A DNA stretch of 64,000 nt from JANPLN01 sp043757265 (GTDB lineage: Bacteria; Bdellovibrionota; Bdellovibrionia; Bdellovibrionales; JAGQZY01), in the NCBI GenBank assembly GCA_043757265.1, contig JAYUQP010000091.1, positions 1 through 64,000 on the forward strand. The letters run 5' to 3'. The notes beneath the pieces are model-generated. The model was not told where the DNA came from, searched no databases, and was given only the letters and a program-made list of their open reading frames with translations. Positions 33,829 through 41,765 of the stretch are shown here, one piece after another; position 1 is the stretch's first letter, and each line of letters starts with the position of its first letter. The position numbers were made by a program, and so were the translations under genes.

Positions 33829-34128
33829 ATGGGCTCTCTAGAAACAATTCGTCCTTTACATGATCGCATTCTCATTCGCAGAATGAAGGAAGACGATAAA
33901 ACAGCTGGTGGAATTATCATTCCAGATACAGCTAAAGAAAAACCACAAAAAGGCGAAGTCGTTGCCACTGGCAAAGGCCGCATTAACGAAGACGGAAAAG
34001 TTTTTCCTCTTGAAGTTAAAGCCGGAGACAAAGTGTTGTTTAGCAAATATGCGGGAACAGATCTTAAGTTTGGCACAGAAGACTATTTAATGATTACTGA
34101 GAACGATGTTCTTGGAATTCTTAATTAG
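33829..34128 (+). CDS. groES: Co-chaperonin GroES
   Basis: 99 residues. IRPLHDRILIRRM at the start, the mobile loop KTAGGIIIPDTAKEKPQKG (24-42) that docks on GroEL, GRINEDGKVFPLEVKAGDKV and a typical C-terminus. A strong AGGAGG lies 9 bases upstream of the ATG. The N-terminus is three residues longer (MGS) than many homologues. It is followed by groEL after 55 bases. Confidence 0.98.
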   Translation: MGSLETIRPLHDRILIRRMKEDDKTAGGIIIPDTAKEKPQKGEVVATGKGRINEDGKVFPLEVKAGDKVLFSKYAGTDLKFGTEDYLMITENDVLGILN

Positions 34129-34183
34129 TAGATTAAAAAATTGATTTAATGAACAGACCAATTAATTTTGGAGGAATAAACAC

Positions 34184-35836
34184 ATGAGTAAAGAAATAAG
34201 ATTTAGTGAAGAAGCTCGCAAAGCAATTTTAAAGGGTGTTAACACTCTTGCTGATGCGGTTAAGGTAACTCTCGGTCCTAAGGGACGTAACGTTGTTATC
34301 GAAAAATCATTCGGTTCACCTCTCATCACCAAAGATGGTGTGACTGTTGCAAAAGAGATCGAACTTGAAAACAAGTTTGAAAACATGGGCGCGCAAATGG
34401 TTAAAGAAGTTGCTAGCAAAACCAACGAAGATGCTGGTGATGGAACGACAACTGCAACGGTTCTCGCTCAAGCTATTTATAAAGAAGGCGTTAAAATCGT
34501 ATCTGCGGGCAATAATCCAACTGCCGTAAAACGTGGAATCGATAAAGCTGTTCAAACTGTTATCGAAGAACTTAAAAAACTTTCTAAGCCGGTAAACAGC
34601 AGCGAAGAGATTTCGCAAGTTGGAACAATCTCTGCTAACAACGATCCTGAAATTGGAAAAATGATTGCAGAAGCTATGGACAAAGTCGGCCGTGAAGGTG
34701 TGATCACTGTTGAAGAGAGCAAAACTGCCATTACAGAACTTGAAGTAGTTGAAGGTATGCAATTTGACCGTGGTTACTTGTCACCATACTTCGTGACAAA
34801 CTCAGAGCGTATGGAAGCTGCCCTCGAAAATGCTTTCATTCTTGTTTACGACAAAAAAATTGGTTCGATGAAAGATTTGGTTGGTGTTCTAGAGGCCGTT
34901 GCAAACGCGCATCGTCCGCTTTTAATCATTGCTGAAGAAGTTGAAGGAGAGGCGCTTGCTACTCTTGTAGTCAACAAACTCCGCGGTGTTTTAAATGTTG
35001 TAGCGGTAAAAGCTCCAGGTTTTGGTGATCGTCGTAAAGCAATGCTTGAAGACATCGCAGCATTAACTGGCGCAACACTTATTAGTGAAGATGTGGGTCG
35101 CAAACTTGAGCAAGCAACAATCGAAGATCTAGGCGTTGCGAAACGTATCGTTGTAGATAAAGACAATACAACAATCATCGATGGTTCTGGCGACAAAAAA
35201 GAAATCGAAGCGCGCATTAACACAATCAAGGCGCAAATTGAAGATTCAACAAGCGATTACGACAAAGAAAAATTGCGCGAACGTCTTGCAAAACTTGCAG
35301 GTGGCGTAGCAGTTATTCACGTTGGAGCTCCTTCAGAAGTTGAAATGAAAGAGAAAAAAGCTCGCGTTGAAGATGCACTGAATGCGACTCGCGCAGCTGT
35401 AGAAGAGGGTATTATTGCCGGTGGCGGTACTGGTCTTCTCCGCGCTTCTGCGAAAATTGATAAAGATCAATACACAGAAGAAGAGCGTTTCGGCGCGTTG
35501 ATTATCAAAAAAGCATGTGAATCGCCAATTCGTCAAATCGCAGTGAATGCGGGTCTTGATGGCGCTATAGTTGTTGATCGTGTTATCAGCAACAAAACAC
35601 CAGCTTATGGATTCAACGCTTACAAAGAAGAATATGAAGATCTTGTTAAAGCAGGTGTTATTGATCCAGTTAAAGTGGTTCGTTGTGCACTTGAAAATGC
35701 AGCATCTGTTGCGTCATTGATGTTGACCACTGAAACGATGATTGCCGAAGCTCCTAAGAAGGACGACGGCGGATCATCGGCTGGCCATCATGGTGGCGGT
35801 ATGGGTGGTATGGGAGGCATGGGCGGCATGATGTAA
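34184..35836 (+). CDS. groEL: Chaperonin GroEL
   Basis: 550 residues. Starts MSKEIRFSEEARKAILKGVN, contains DGTTTATVLAQAI (ATP-binding DGTTT) near residue 86, GAPSEVEMKEKKARVEDALN, and ends in the flexible GGM-repeat tail that lines the folding chamber. Complete and ordinary for the family. GGAGG lies upstream of the ATG. A strong terminator follows. Confidence 0.98.
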   Translation: MSKEIRFSEEARKAILKGVNTLADAVKVTLGPKGRNVVIEKSFGSPLITKDGVTVAKEIELENKFENMGAQMVKEVASKTNEDAGDGTTTATVLAQAIYKEGVKIVSAGNNPTAVKRGIDKAVQTVIEELKKLSKPVNSSEEISQVGTISANNDPEIGKMIAEAMDKVGREGVITVEESKTAITELEVVEGMQFDRGYLSPYFVTNSERMEAALENAFILVYDKKIGSMKDLVGVLEAVANAHRPLLIIAEEVEGEALATLVVNKLRGVLNVVAVKAPGFGDRRKAMLEDIAALTGATLISEDVGRKLEQATIEDLGVAKRIVVDKDNTTIIDGSGDKKEIEARINTIKAQIEDSTSDYDKEKLRERLAKLAGGVAVIHVGAPSEVEMKEKKARVEDALNATRAAVEEGIIAGGGTGLLRASAKIDKDQYTEEERFGALIIKKACESPIRQIAVNAGLDGAIVVDRVISNKTPAYGFNAYKEEYEDLVKAGVIDPVKVVRCALENAASVASLMLTTETMIAEAPKKDDGGSSAGHHGGGMGGMGGMGGMM

Positions 35837-35865
35837 TACATCATTGCTGAACACGTCTTTTCGCT

Positions 35866-35896
35866 AAAAAGCCCGAGTGTCCCTCGGGCTTTTTTG
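35866..35896 (+). terminator. groESL intrinsic terminator
   Basis: AAAAGCCCGAG pairs with CTCGGGCTTTT across a short loop (TGTCC region), followed by T residues to about 35896. Typical rho-independent terminator 30 bases after the groEL stop. Confidence 0.92.
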
Positions 35897-35932
35897 TTGT
35901 TAGTTCGTCATGAAGCCGGTATTTTGGGCTCT

Positions 35933-36454
35933 ATGAAAAAAACATCTCGGCTCCTTCTCCCCATTCTCCTGCTTGTTTGTTTCAGTGGTTCCTCTGTTGC
36001 ATCGCTCACTCCGCTCGAAAAAGACAAAATTCTTTTCATGATTTACGAAAATCAAAGCAAAAAAATTACCACAAAAAACAAACCCAAATGCGGCAAGAGT
36101 TCGACTCATTGGGAGTGTTTAAATCCTACTGCTAAAAATTTTCTGATGAACCTTTTGAGATTAAACTTACCGCAAGGATTTTTACAAACTACAGACGTCA
36201 CCTGCGACCTCATAACTCAGGAAAGCCAAAAACAGATGGATCTAGATGGAGTGGCGCAGTTGTGGGCCGTTGATTTTTATCGTGAAGTTAAAGGAAGCCT
36301 TAAGGGGCAATGGGTTTGTAAATTAGAGGTGCTCCAAGTGGATTCACAGCAGGAGAAGTCTCTGCAATCGAGATTGGGATTAGCGTTCGTAATGAACCGG
36401 GATAAAAGCCGAATCGTCTCGCGCCGCTTTTCCGCCTGGAAACTAGTTCAGTAA
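35933..36454 (+). CDS. Small exported protein, unknown function
   Basis: 173 residues from ATG 35933 (MKKTSRLLLPILLLVCFSGS), a signal peptide cleaved near SVAS. The longer upstream frame runs into the groEL terminator and is rejected. The mature part has four cysteines (KCGKSSTHWEC, VTCD, WVCK) that could form two disulfides. No family recognised. It converges with the next gene, with only one base between the stops. Confidence 0.7.
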   Translation: MKKTSRLLLPILLLVCFSGSSVASLTPLEKDKILFMIYENQSKKITTKNKPKCGKSSTHWECLNPTAKNFLMNLLRLNLPQGFLQTTDVTCDLITQESQKQMDLDGVAQLWAVDFYREVKGSLKGQWVCKLEVLQVDSQQEKSLQSRLGLAFVMNRDKSRIVSRRFSAWKLVQ

Positions 36455-36455
36455 A

Positions 36456-36761
36456 CTAGCGTTTTATTTGAACAACGGGCATCACAGCTTGCCATTTATT
36501 TGCCGGGCAATTATCAAGTGATAATCCTGATACCGGCTCGTTTAAACATTGTACCGCAGCACTATTTTTTGAATCCAGCTGATATCTCAGGCCTCTTATC
36601 CCGAGTGGCAGCGCGCTTTCAGCATCTTTACGTGCTTCTTCGGGTGTAGAGCCTTTTCCCACGAGAAAAGTGTGCGGGAAGTAAAGAGATTTTTCGACAA
36701 ATAAACCTGCTTTTGCGTGCCCGACAATTAACAGAGCCGAGAGAATAAAAAATATTTTCAT
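36456..36761 (-). CDS. Small exported protein, unknown function
   Basis: 101 residues from ATG 36761 with AAAGG upstream. Signal peptide MKIFFILSALLIVGHAKA, then a compact domain with GKGSTPEEARKDAESALPLG, a pattern found in proteins that bind or are modified in the envelope, and two cysteines (QCLNEP, NCPAN). Unrecognised. It lies downstream of the beta-barrel gene on the same strand, starting 12 bases after its stop. Confidence 0.68.
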   Translation of the reverse strand: MKIFFILSALLIVGHAKAGLFVEKSLYFPHTFLVGKGSTPEEARKDAESALPLGIRGLRYQLDSKNSAAVQCLNEPVSGLSLDNCPANKWQAVMPVVQIKR

Positions 36762-36772
36762 ATGAACCTTTC

Positions 36773-38368
36773 TCAAAACATGTAGCTTGCGCCGAAATTT
36801 ACAGTTTGAAAACGCTGACTGCCTTTGACGGCTCCTCCACCGAGGGGGCGATTTCCGCCGCCGCTAAAGTCGCTCATGAATGTTGTGAAGTCTAACGACG
36901 AATTTAGCACGATTCGTTCACTCCAGCGGTAGTCGAGCAAAAATCGAAATTGCACAATTTTGCTCTCTTCAGCACCTGAGCTGAAAGGACTTTCTTTATA
37001 ACCTGAATTTATATACCAATTTAACGTAGCTCCCAAATTCCATTTGTTGGCGATATCCAATGGGGTTTTACCTCCAAGAACCAAACGGAAACCTGAGTAT
37101 TCGGTGTCGTTCAGACCGTTTCCGGAGCTAATATCTATGTTCATGTCGTAGCTCATATAACCAAGAGCCGCGAAAATTTTAGAATCGAAAAAATCATCGC
37201 GAAGTAAAATATTGTAACCCACATCCAAAGAATACATTCCCGTCGCCATAGTGAGATCACTAGGGGTGCCGCCTGATACTGGGTTGTTTAGTGTCCCTGT
37301 GCCTTGAGTAATATTGACGTTAACGAACCATTCGGGATTGATCCACATCTCGCCGTAAATTGAAATTGTTGGGTAGATGGCGTTTTTAGCAGTCAAAGTG
37401 GCATTTGCTAGAGTGAGAACCTGTTGGTAATTGGAAAGTCCGAAACTTGCGCCAATCAATCCGAAGCTTGGAGGCATTTCCGGCTTCCACTCTTGAATTT
37501 GGCCATTCACTTTGTTGTTTTCGCTCAGCAATAATTCTGCAGGAACATAGTCGTCCTTGATCCACTTTTCGGTGAGATATTGAACAGGGCGGGCGCCCGT
37601 GATTTTTGCGTCTTTCTGGATGGAACTTGCTTCGGTTTCAGAAACAATATCGCCAAAGCTCAGTTTTGGATCGACCTTCACAAGGCGAATTTTCCCGATG
37701 AGCACTTTTTCGTGCTGAATGATATGGCCTAATTTAGGATGACGTTGAATTTCGATAATTTTACTGCAAGCAAGCTCCTGCCCTGGGGTCAAGCCATCAA
37801 GGGCCCCCAAGTTAATTGTCACTCGGTTTTTTGTGCGGCTTAAAATCATGCCATCATAGGGAACGCGATATTTTAGCTGCAAATATAAAAGCTCGAATTG
37901 CTTTAAAGCCTTCTCAGTAGAATCTTGGGCAAGATCTGTAGCTGCAACGTGAGAAATAAGTTTTCCGTCAAGCGCACTAAATAAATAAAGAGCGAGCACG
38001 AAATCTTTTGGATTTTTTCGCACTTCGGTGATTAACAACGCATCAGTCTTTAAAGACCGGCTTATCTTAATAGCCTTGGTCGGCGACTTTATCAATTCGG
38101 CGGGCGAAACAAGTTCTCCCGAAAACTGCGCAGGAGTGTAGAGCCACTGATGATCCGCCTGCAAAAGATCGGCAAGTTTAGCATCGATGGGGCGCGAAAA
38201 AATGCCATCAACATTGTCCACAGTTGGCAAAAACGAAACCCGGTGAATTGTGATCGAAGCATCCACAGAATTAGAAAGCGTAACGCCTTCCTTTTTGTTA
38301 GCTATGGACATGGAAATCAAAAGACTTAGGAATAGCTCTATAAAAGTCTGGAACAAACTCATGACCAT
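36773..38368 (-). CDS. Exported protein with a C-terminal outer-membrane beta-barrel
   Basis: 531 residues from ATG 38368. A signal peptide (to about ISMSIANK), then a soluble N-terminal half (residues about 30-270) including GMILSRTKNRVTINLGALDG, a pattern like those in proteins carrying a LolA- or FlgT-like domain. From about residue 300 the sequence alternates polar/hydrophobic strands and ends in YMF, a Phe-terminated barrel signature. The barrel could have about 8-10 strands. Function unknown; a divergent CheY-like gene lies about 120 bases upstream. Confidence 0.68.
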   Translation of the reverse strand: MVMSLFQTFIELFLSLLISMSIANKKEGVTLSNSVDASITIHRVSFLPTVDNVDGIFSRPIDAKLADLLQADHQWLYTPAQFSGELVSPAELIKSPTKAIKISRSLKTDALLITEVRKNPKDFVLALYLFSALDGKLISHVAATDLAQDSTEKALKQFELLYLQLKYRVPYDGMILSRTKNRVTINLGALDGLTPGQELACSKIIEIQRHPKLGHIIQHEKVLIGKIRLVKVDPKLSFGDIVSETEASSIQKDAKITGARPVQYLTEKWIKDDYVPAELLLSENNKVNGQIQEWKPEMPPSFGLIGASFGLSNYQQVLTLANATLTAKNAIYPTISIYGEMWINPEWFVNVNITQGTGTLNNPVSGGTPSDLTMATGMYSLDVGYNILLRDDFFDSKIFAALGYMSYDMNIDISSGNGLNDTEYSGFRLVLGGKTPLDIANKWNLGATLNWYINSGYKESPFSSGAEESKIVQFRFLLDYRWSERIVLNSSLDFTTFMSDFSGGGNRPLGGGAVKGSQRFQTVNFGASYMF

Positions 38369-38489
38369 ATTATGCCCCAATGGTTTAGGGAGGGGTATAA
38401 GGAAGTGAAAACCCATAAAAACGTCTAGATTCTTAATTCACGATAGCCCTCGCTTGGGCGCCCGCAAGTTGATCCGCTATACTGGCAGA

Positions 38490-38882
38490 GTGAAAATTTA
38501 TATCGTTGATGACGCTTCATTTATTCGAATGATCTGTAGATATCACCTTACAAAGGCAGGTCATGAAATTATCGGGGAATCACATGATGGTGAGACGGCT
38601 CTGATCGAGATTTTGGCAATGCAACCTGAATGCGTTTTGGTTGATCTTTCCTTGCCGCGAAAAAGTGGCGCTGAAATAATGACCGAAGTGCAGTCCACTT
38701 TTCCACATATTCAATTCATCGTCATCACTGCTTTGGACAAAGACATCTTAAAACTGACTGCGCCCGATGTGGGATACGCAGCTTATATCCGAAAACCATT
38801 TGAAGGTGCAGATCTGGTAAAAGCAGTTGAGTCCTTAAGAGTCGCAACACTTGCAGCACCATCGGGGAGAAAACATGGCTGA
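38490..38882 (+). CDS. Single-domain CheY-like response regulator
   Basis: 130 residues from GTG 38490. Receiver-domain residues are all present: acidic pair in VDDA, phospho-acceptor Asp in VLVDLSLPRKSG, Thr in VITALD and Lys in IRKPF. There is no output domain, so it acts by binding a partner. It overlaps the following small gene by 8 bases, so the two are likely co-translated, linking phospho-signalling to the pilus locus. Confidence 0.88.
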   Translation: MKIYIVDDASFIRMICRYHLTKAGHEIIGESHDGETALIEILAMQPECVLVDLSLPRKSGAEIMTEVQSTFPHIQFIVITALDKDILKLTAPDVGYAAYIRKPFEGADLVKAVESLRVATLAAPSGRKHG

Positions 38883-39192
38883 AATTTTGTTTGTTATTAA
38901 GTCATTCGTCATAACTTGCGTCGTGGTTTTTTGTCTGCAAATGAAGGTTGGTGAGCAAACGCTGGATCATAAACTCAACCAGTTTTTACAAAAGGGTCAG
39001 CTTACTAGTATCTTACGGGATGCAGGAACAGGTGCCACTCGCCTTACAGCCTCGGCGTATAATACAGCTAAGGAGAGTGATCTTAAGCTGCCATTTCAGG
39101 CGATGAAAACAGCCGAACAAGCTAAAGAAAACTTACAAAAACGTGAAGAAGCGGTTCGCGAGCAGCTGGATGAAATCACAAGCGAGCAGTAA
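38875..39192 (+). CDS. Small membrane-anchored protein, positional match to the Bdellovibrio hit protein
   Basis: 105 residues from ATG 38875, with GGGGAG upstream. One N-terminal hydrophobic segment (residues about 4-22, FVIKSFVITCVVVFCLQ) is followed by a hydrophilic, probably disordered region and a charged coil (EQAKENLQKREEAVREQLDE). No known domain. Small size, disorder and position beside the RHS gene and Tad operon match what I recall of Bd0108, the B. bacteriovorus host-interaction protein whose mutation allows prey-independent growth. Identity by sequence is not proven. Confidence 0.6.
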   Translation: MAEILFVIKSFVITCVVVFCLQMKVGEQTLDHKLNQFLQKGQLTSILRDAGTGATRLTASAYNTAKESDLKLPFQAMKTAEQAKENLQKREEAVREQLDEITSEQ

Positions 39193-39196
39193 CAGG

Positions 39197-40876
39197 CTAC
39201 AAATTAAGGCTCAGCTCGGAAGAGACTGGTCCGACCATATCGATAAAATTATTAAACGCCGAAAAAATTTGTGAAGTTGTCGAAGAGCCACCGCGGTTGT
39301 TGATTTTTTTAATTTCACCAGTCGCGGCGTATGTCAGTTGTAAAGAACCCACATCAGGCCGTGCAATCGAGGTGGGTTTTTGTGTTTTAGGATCATACTC
39401 AATAAAAACTTCTTTTTTCGTATGGTCCGCCAGAGAAACGATAAGCCCTTGTTGGTTGTATTTGATATCTACGAACTGGCCGTCTGAGTTTCTAGCCTGA
39501 GTCAGTCGACCTACCACGTCGTACTTGAAAAGCGTTTTCTTTTTTCGAAGAAGTTTTCCAGATTTACTAAAAAATTCAGTCACAGCATTTTCAATGTGCC
39601 CGTCTTTGTCGTAATCGAAAACAAGACTGTATTTGTTTGTTTCATCAGACTGTGGAACAAACAGACTGACGGTCTTTTGTCTTAACGAACCATTTGGCAG
39701 ATATTGATAGGTCGTGACATCGGCATTTTTTCTGATGGAAATCGGCTTACTCAAATCTTGATGGTAAAGGATATCAAGAGTTTGGTTGTTTTTTTCTGAA
39801 AGCACGCGACTGAGATACTTTTCTTTGTCTGGGCGCATTTGATACCAAAACTCATACCGGTGTTTGTAAACAGTCTTCCCTTTGCAATTTTTTACTGCCG
39901 TGGACCAATAATGATCTTTTGGATTTTCTTGCGACAAAGTGAAATCATAGGTTTCGGTGCAGCCATCGCGATCCTTAAACTCACGCACCCAGTCTTTGGA
40001 TTCGTTATAGCTCATGGTCTTTAAGGTTCCATCAGGAAACTGGATTTTTGTGAGGTTATGATTGTCGTCGTACGTGTAAGCGTAGGCATTCTGCCATGCG
40101 TTTGTTACCGCAACTAGATTTTCAGCAGTAAATTTGTAATGCGAAGTAAGACCGTTCATTGAAATTTGTTTTACTTTGCGCTCTGGGTAATACGCAAAAG
40201 TCAGTTTGTTCCCAAGATTATCAGTTATAACACTCGGTAAACCCGAGGCATAAGCCAGGCGCATAAAAGACTTTTGCTTCTCTATGATAGTAACAAGCTT
40301 TCCTGTTATATCAAACTTTTGCGTAATGCCCTCAAGTGTAACGCGAACATAGTTTGTGCCGTCGAAGGTGATCTTATCTAGCTCTTTCCCATTCATCAAA
40401 AAAACGGCATTCTTCGTTGGCGAAAACCGAATACCCACCTCGCCGGCGTAGCGGGTGCGCAGTTTATGATCCGTCTTCAGCTGTTCGCGTAGATCGTCAA
40501 AGTACTTTTTACTTTTTGTGGGTTCGGTTTTTCGTGCGTAGGAAAGAATTTTGTCGATAGTTGTAGCTATTTGCTGAGTGTTGGAGTTTGAAGGATAAAA
40601 ATTTATAGCACCAACAGTGCACTCCGTAAGAGTCAGGTTGCCTTCAATTGTCACTTCTATTTTACTTTCGATGGGCGAACACCACCCAAAACCGAATAGT
40701 CCCGAAAAGAGCGAGCGACTGCTATACGTTCTAGAAATTTTAAGTGGCGACGTGTTTTCCGCAGCCACGATGTCGATCCAATTGTCAGAAAAATTTGCAT
40801 TTTTCATATCAACCAGCGCCTGTGCATGCGGCAACGTGAGGTAAAGCCAAATGGAGATCAAGAAGAAATATTTCAT
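39197..40876 (-). CDS. Exported RHS/YD-repeat protein at the end of the Tad operon
   Basis: 559 residues with a signal peptide (cleavage near HAQA, residue 20). N-terminal DUF6531-like segment with SRTYSSRSLFSGLFGFGWCS (about 49-68), then YD repeats such as NLGNKLTFAYYPERKVKQI, AYTYDDNHNLTKIQFPDG and LFKYDVVGRLTQARNSDG. It is too short for a full toxin-carrying RHS cage and has no recognisable toxin tip. It starts 2 bases after tadC and so belongs to the pilus transcript. By position it corresponds to the gene next to hit. Confidence 0.8.
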   Translation of the reverse strand: MKYFFLISIWLYLTLPHAQALVDMKNANFSDNWIDIVAAENTSPLKISRTYSSRSLFSGLFGFGWCSPIESKIEVTIEGNLTLTECTVGAINFYPSNSNTQQIATTIDKILSYARKTEPTKSKKYFDDLREQLKTDHKLRTRYAGEVGIRFSPTKNAVFLMNGKELDKITFDGTNYVRVTLEGITQKFDITGKLVTIIEKQKSFMRLAYASGLPSVITDNLGNKLTFAYYPERKVKQISMNGLTSHYKFTAENLVAVTNAWQNAYAYTYDDNHNLTKIQFPDGTLKTMSYNESKDWVREFKDRDGCTETYDFTLSQENPKDHYWSTAVKNCKGKTVYKHRYEFWYQMRPDKEKYLSRVLSEKNNQTLDILYHQDLSKPISIRKNADVTTYQYLPNGSLRQKTVSLFVPQSDETNKYSLVFDYDKDGHIENAVTEFFSKSGKLLRKKKTLFKYDVVGRLTQARNSDGQFVDIKYNQQGLIVSLADHTKKEVFIEYDPKTQKPTSIARPDVGSLQLTYAATGEIKKINNRGGSSTTSQIFSAFNNFIDMVGPVSSELSLNL

Positions 40877-40877
40877 G

Positions 40878-41765
40878 CTACACCTTGATGGTAATTATTT
40901 TTTTGATGAAAAAAGCACCGACGGTTATCAACGCCACGATAATGAATAGAAACACCCAACCGAGAGTTGTTGTAAACAAAGGCATTACATAGTTTGGATC
41001 GGCAAAGTAAAAAATCACAAGCAGTAAAACAGGCACGAGACTAATGATGACTCCCTGCATGACTCCTTGAGCCGTAAGGGCTTCAATTTTCTTTTCGATT
41101 TTTTGTCGTTCACGAATAGTATAGTTAATCGTTTGAAACGTTTCGGCCATATTTCCGCCGGTTTCCTTAAGAATGTTCACCGCCGTCACAAACATCTGAA
41201 TATCTGGGCGTGGAACACGTTCTGCAAGTTCACTCATACACTCTTCGATGGGACGTCCAAGTTGGTTCTGCGAAAGTACAAGACGGAACTCTTGGCTTAT
41301 GGGAGGTTTTAAATTTTTTGCAACTCGGTCCATTGCTTGATTCACACTCAGACCGGCTCGAATCCCGTTGGCAAGAATAGTTGTGGCATCGACCATCTGG
41401 TTGACCATTGTGTTACAGCGTTTTTCGTACATCGAACGGAAAATGTATTTGGGAACCGTCCATCCCACGAGAGTAAAAAGTGAACCAAAAAGAATTCCTA
41501 AAATAATGTTTGGCCAAAATAGGATAAAAAACAGCAAACCTAGTCCAAGGCTGATGGACATCAATGAATAAGTTAACTTCTTGTCGTCCACATTTACGAA
41601 CATAAGTTCCATGTATTTTGCTATTTCATCTTTTTGACCAATACTTCTTTTATACAGCCAGCTAAAAATCTTATGGGACCATAAATAGGTCAAAAGAAAG
41701 ACAATGGCGCCCACTGCAGGAAACACAAAAAACGAATTGGAAAAAAGAGCATTTAGAAAACTCAT
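40878..41765 (-). CDS. tadC: TadC-like type II secretion F-domain protein
   Basis: 295 residues: membrane helices near the N-terminus, a cytoplasmic T2SSF domain with MDRVAKNLKPPISQEFRLVL and GGNMAETFQTINYTIRERQK, and C-terminal helices. TadB and TadC form the inner-membrane platform for Flp pilus assembly; only one such gene is present here, so a homo-oligomer or a second gene elsewhere is implied. It overlaps the TadA gene by 4 bases. Confidence 0.85.
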   Translation of the reverse strand: MSFLNALFSNSFFVFPAVGAIVFLLTYLWSHKIFSWLYKRSIGQKDEIAKYMELMFVNVDDKKLTYSLMSISLGLGLLFFILFWPNIILGILFGSLFTLVGWTVPKYIFRSMYEKRCNTMVNQMVDATTILANGIRAGLSVNQAMDRVAKNLKPPISQEFRLVLSQNQLGRPIEECMSELAERVPRPDIQMFVTAVNILKETGGNMAETFQTINYTIRERQKIEKKIEALTAQGVMQGVIISLVPVLLLVIFYFADPNYVMPLFTTTLGWVFLFIIVALITVGAFFIKKIITIKV

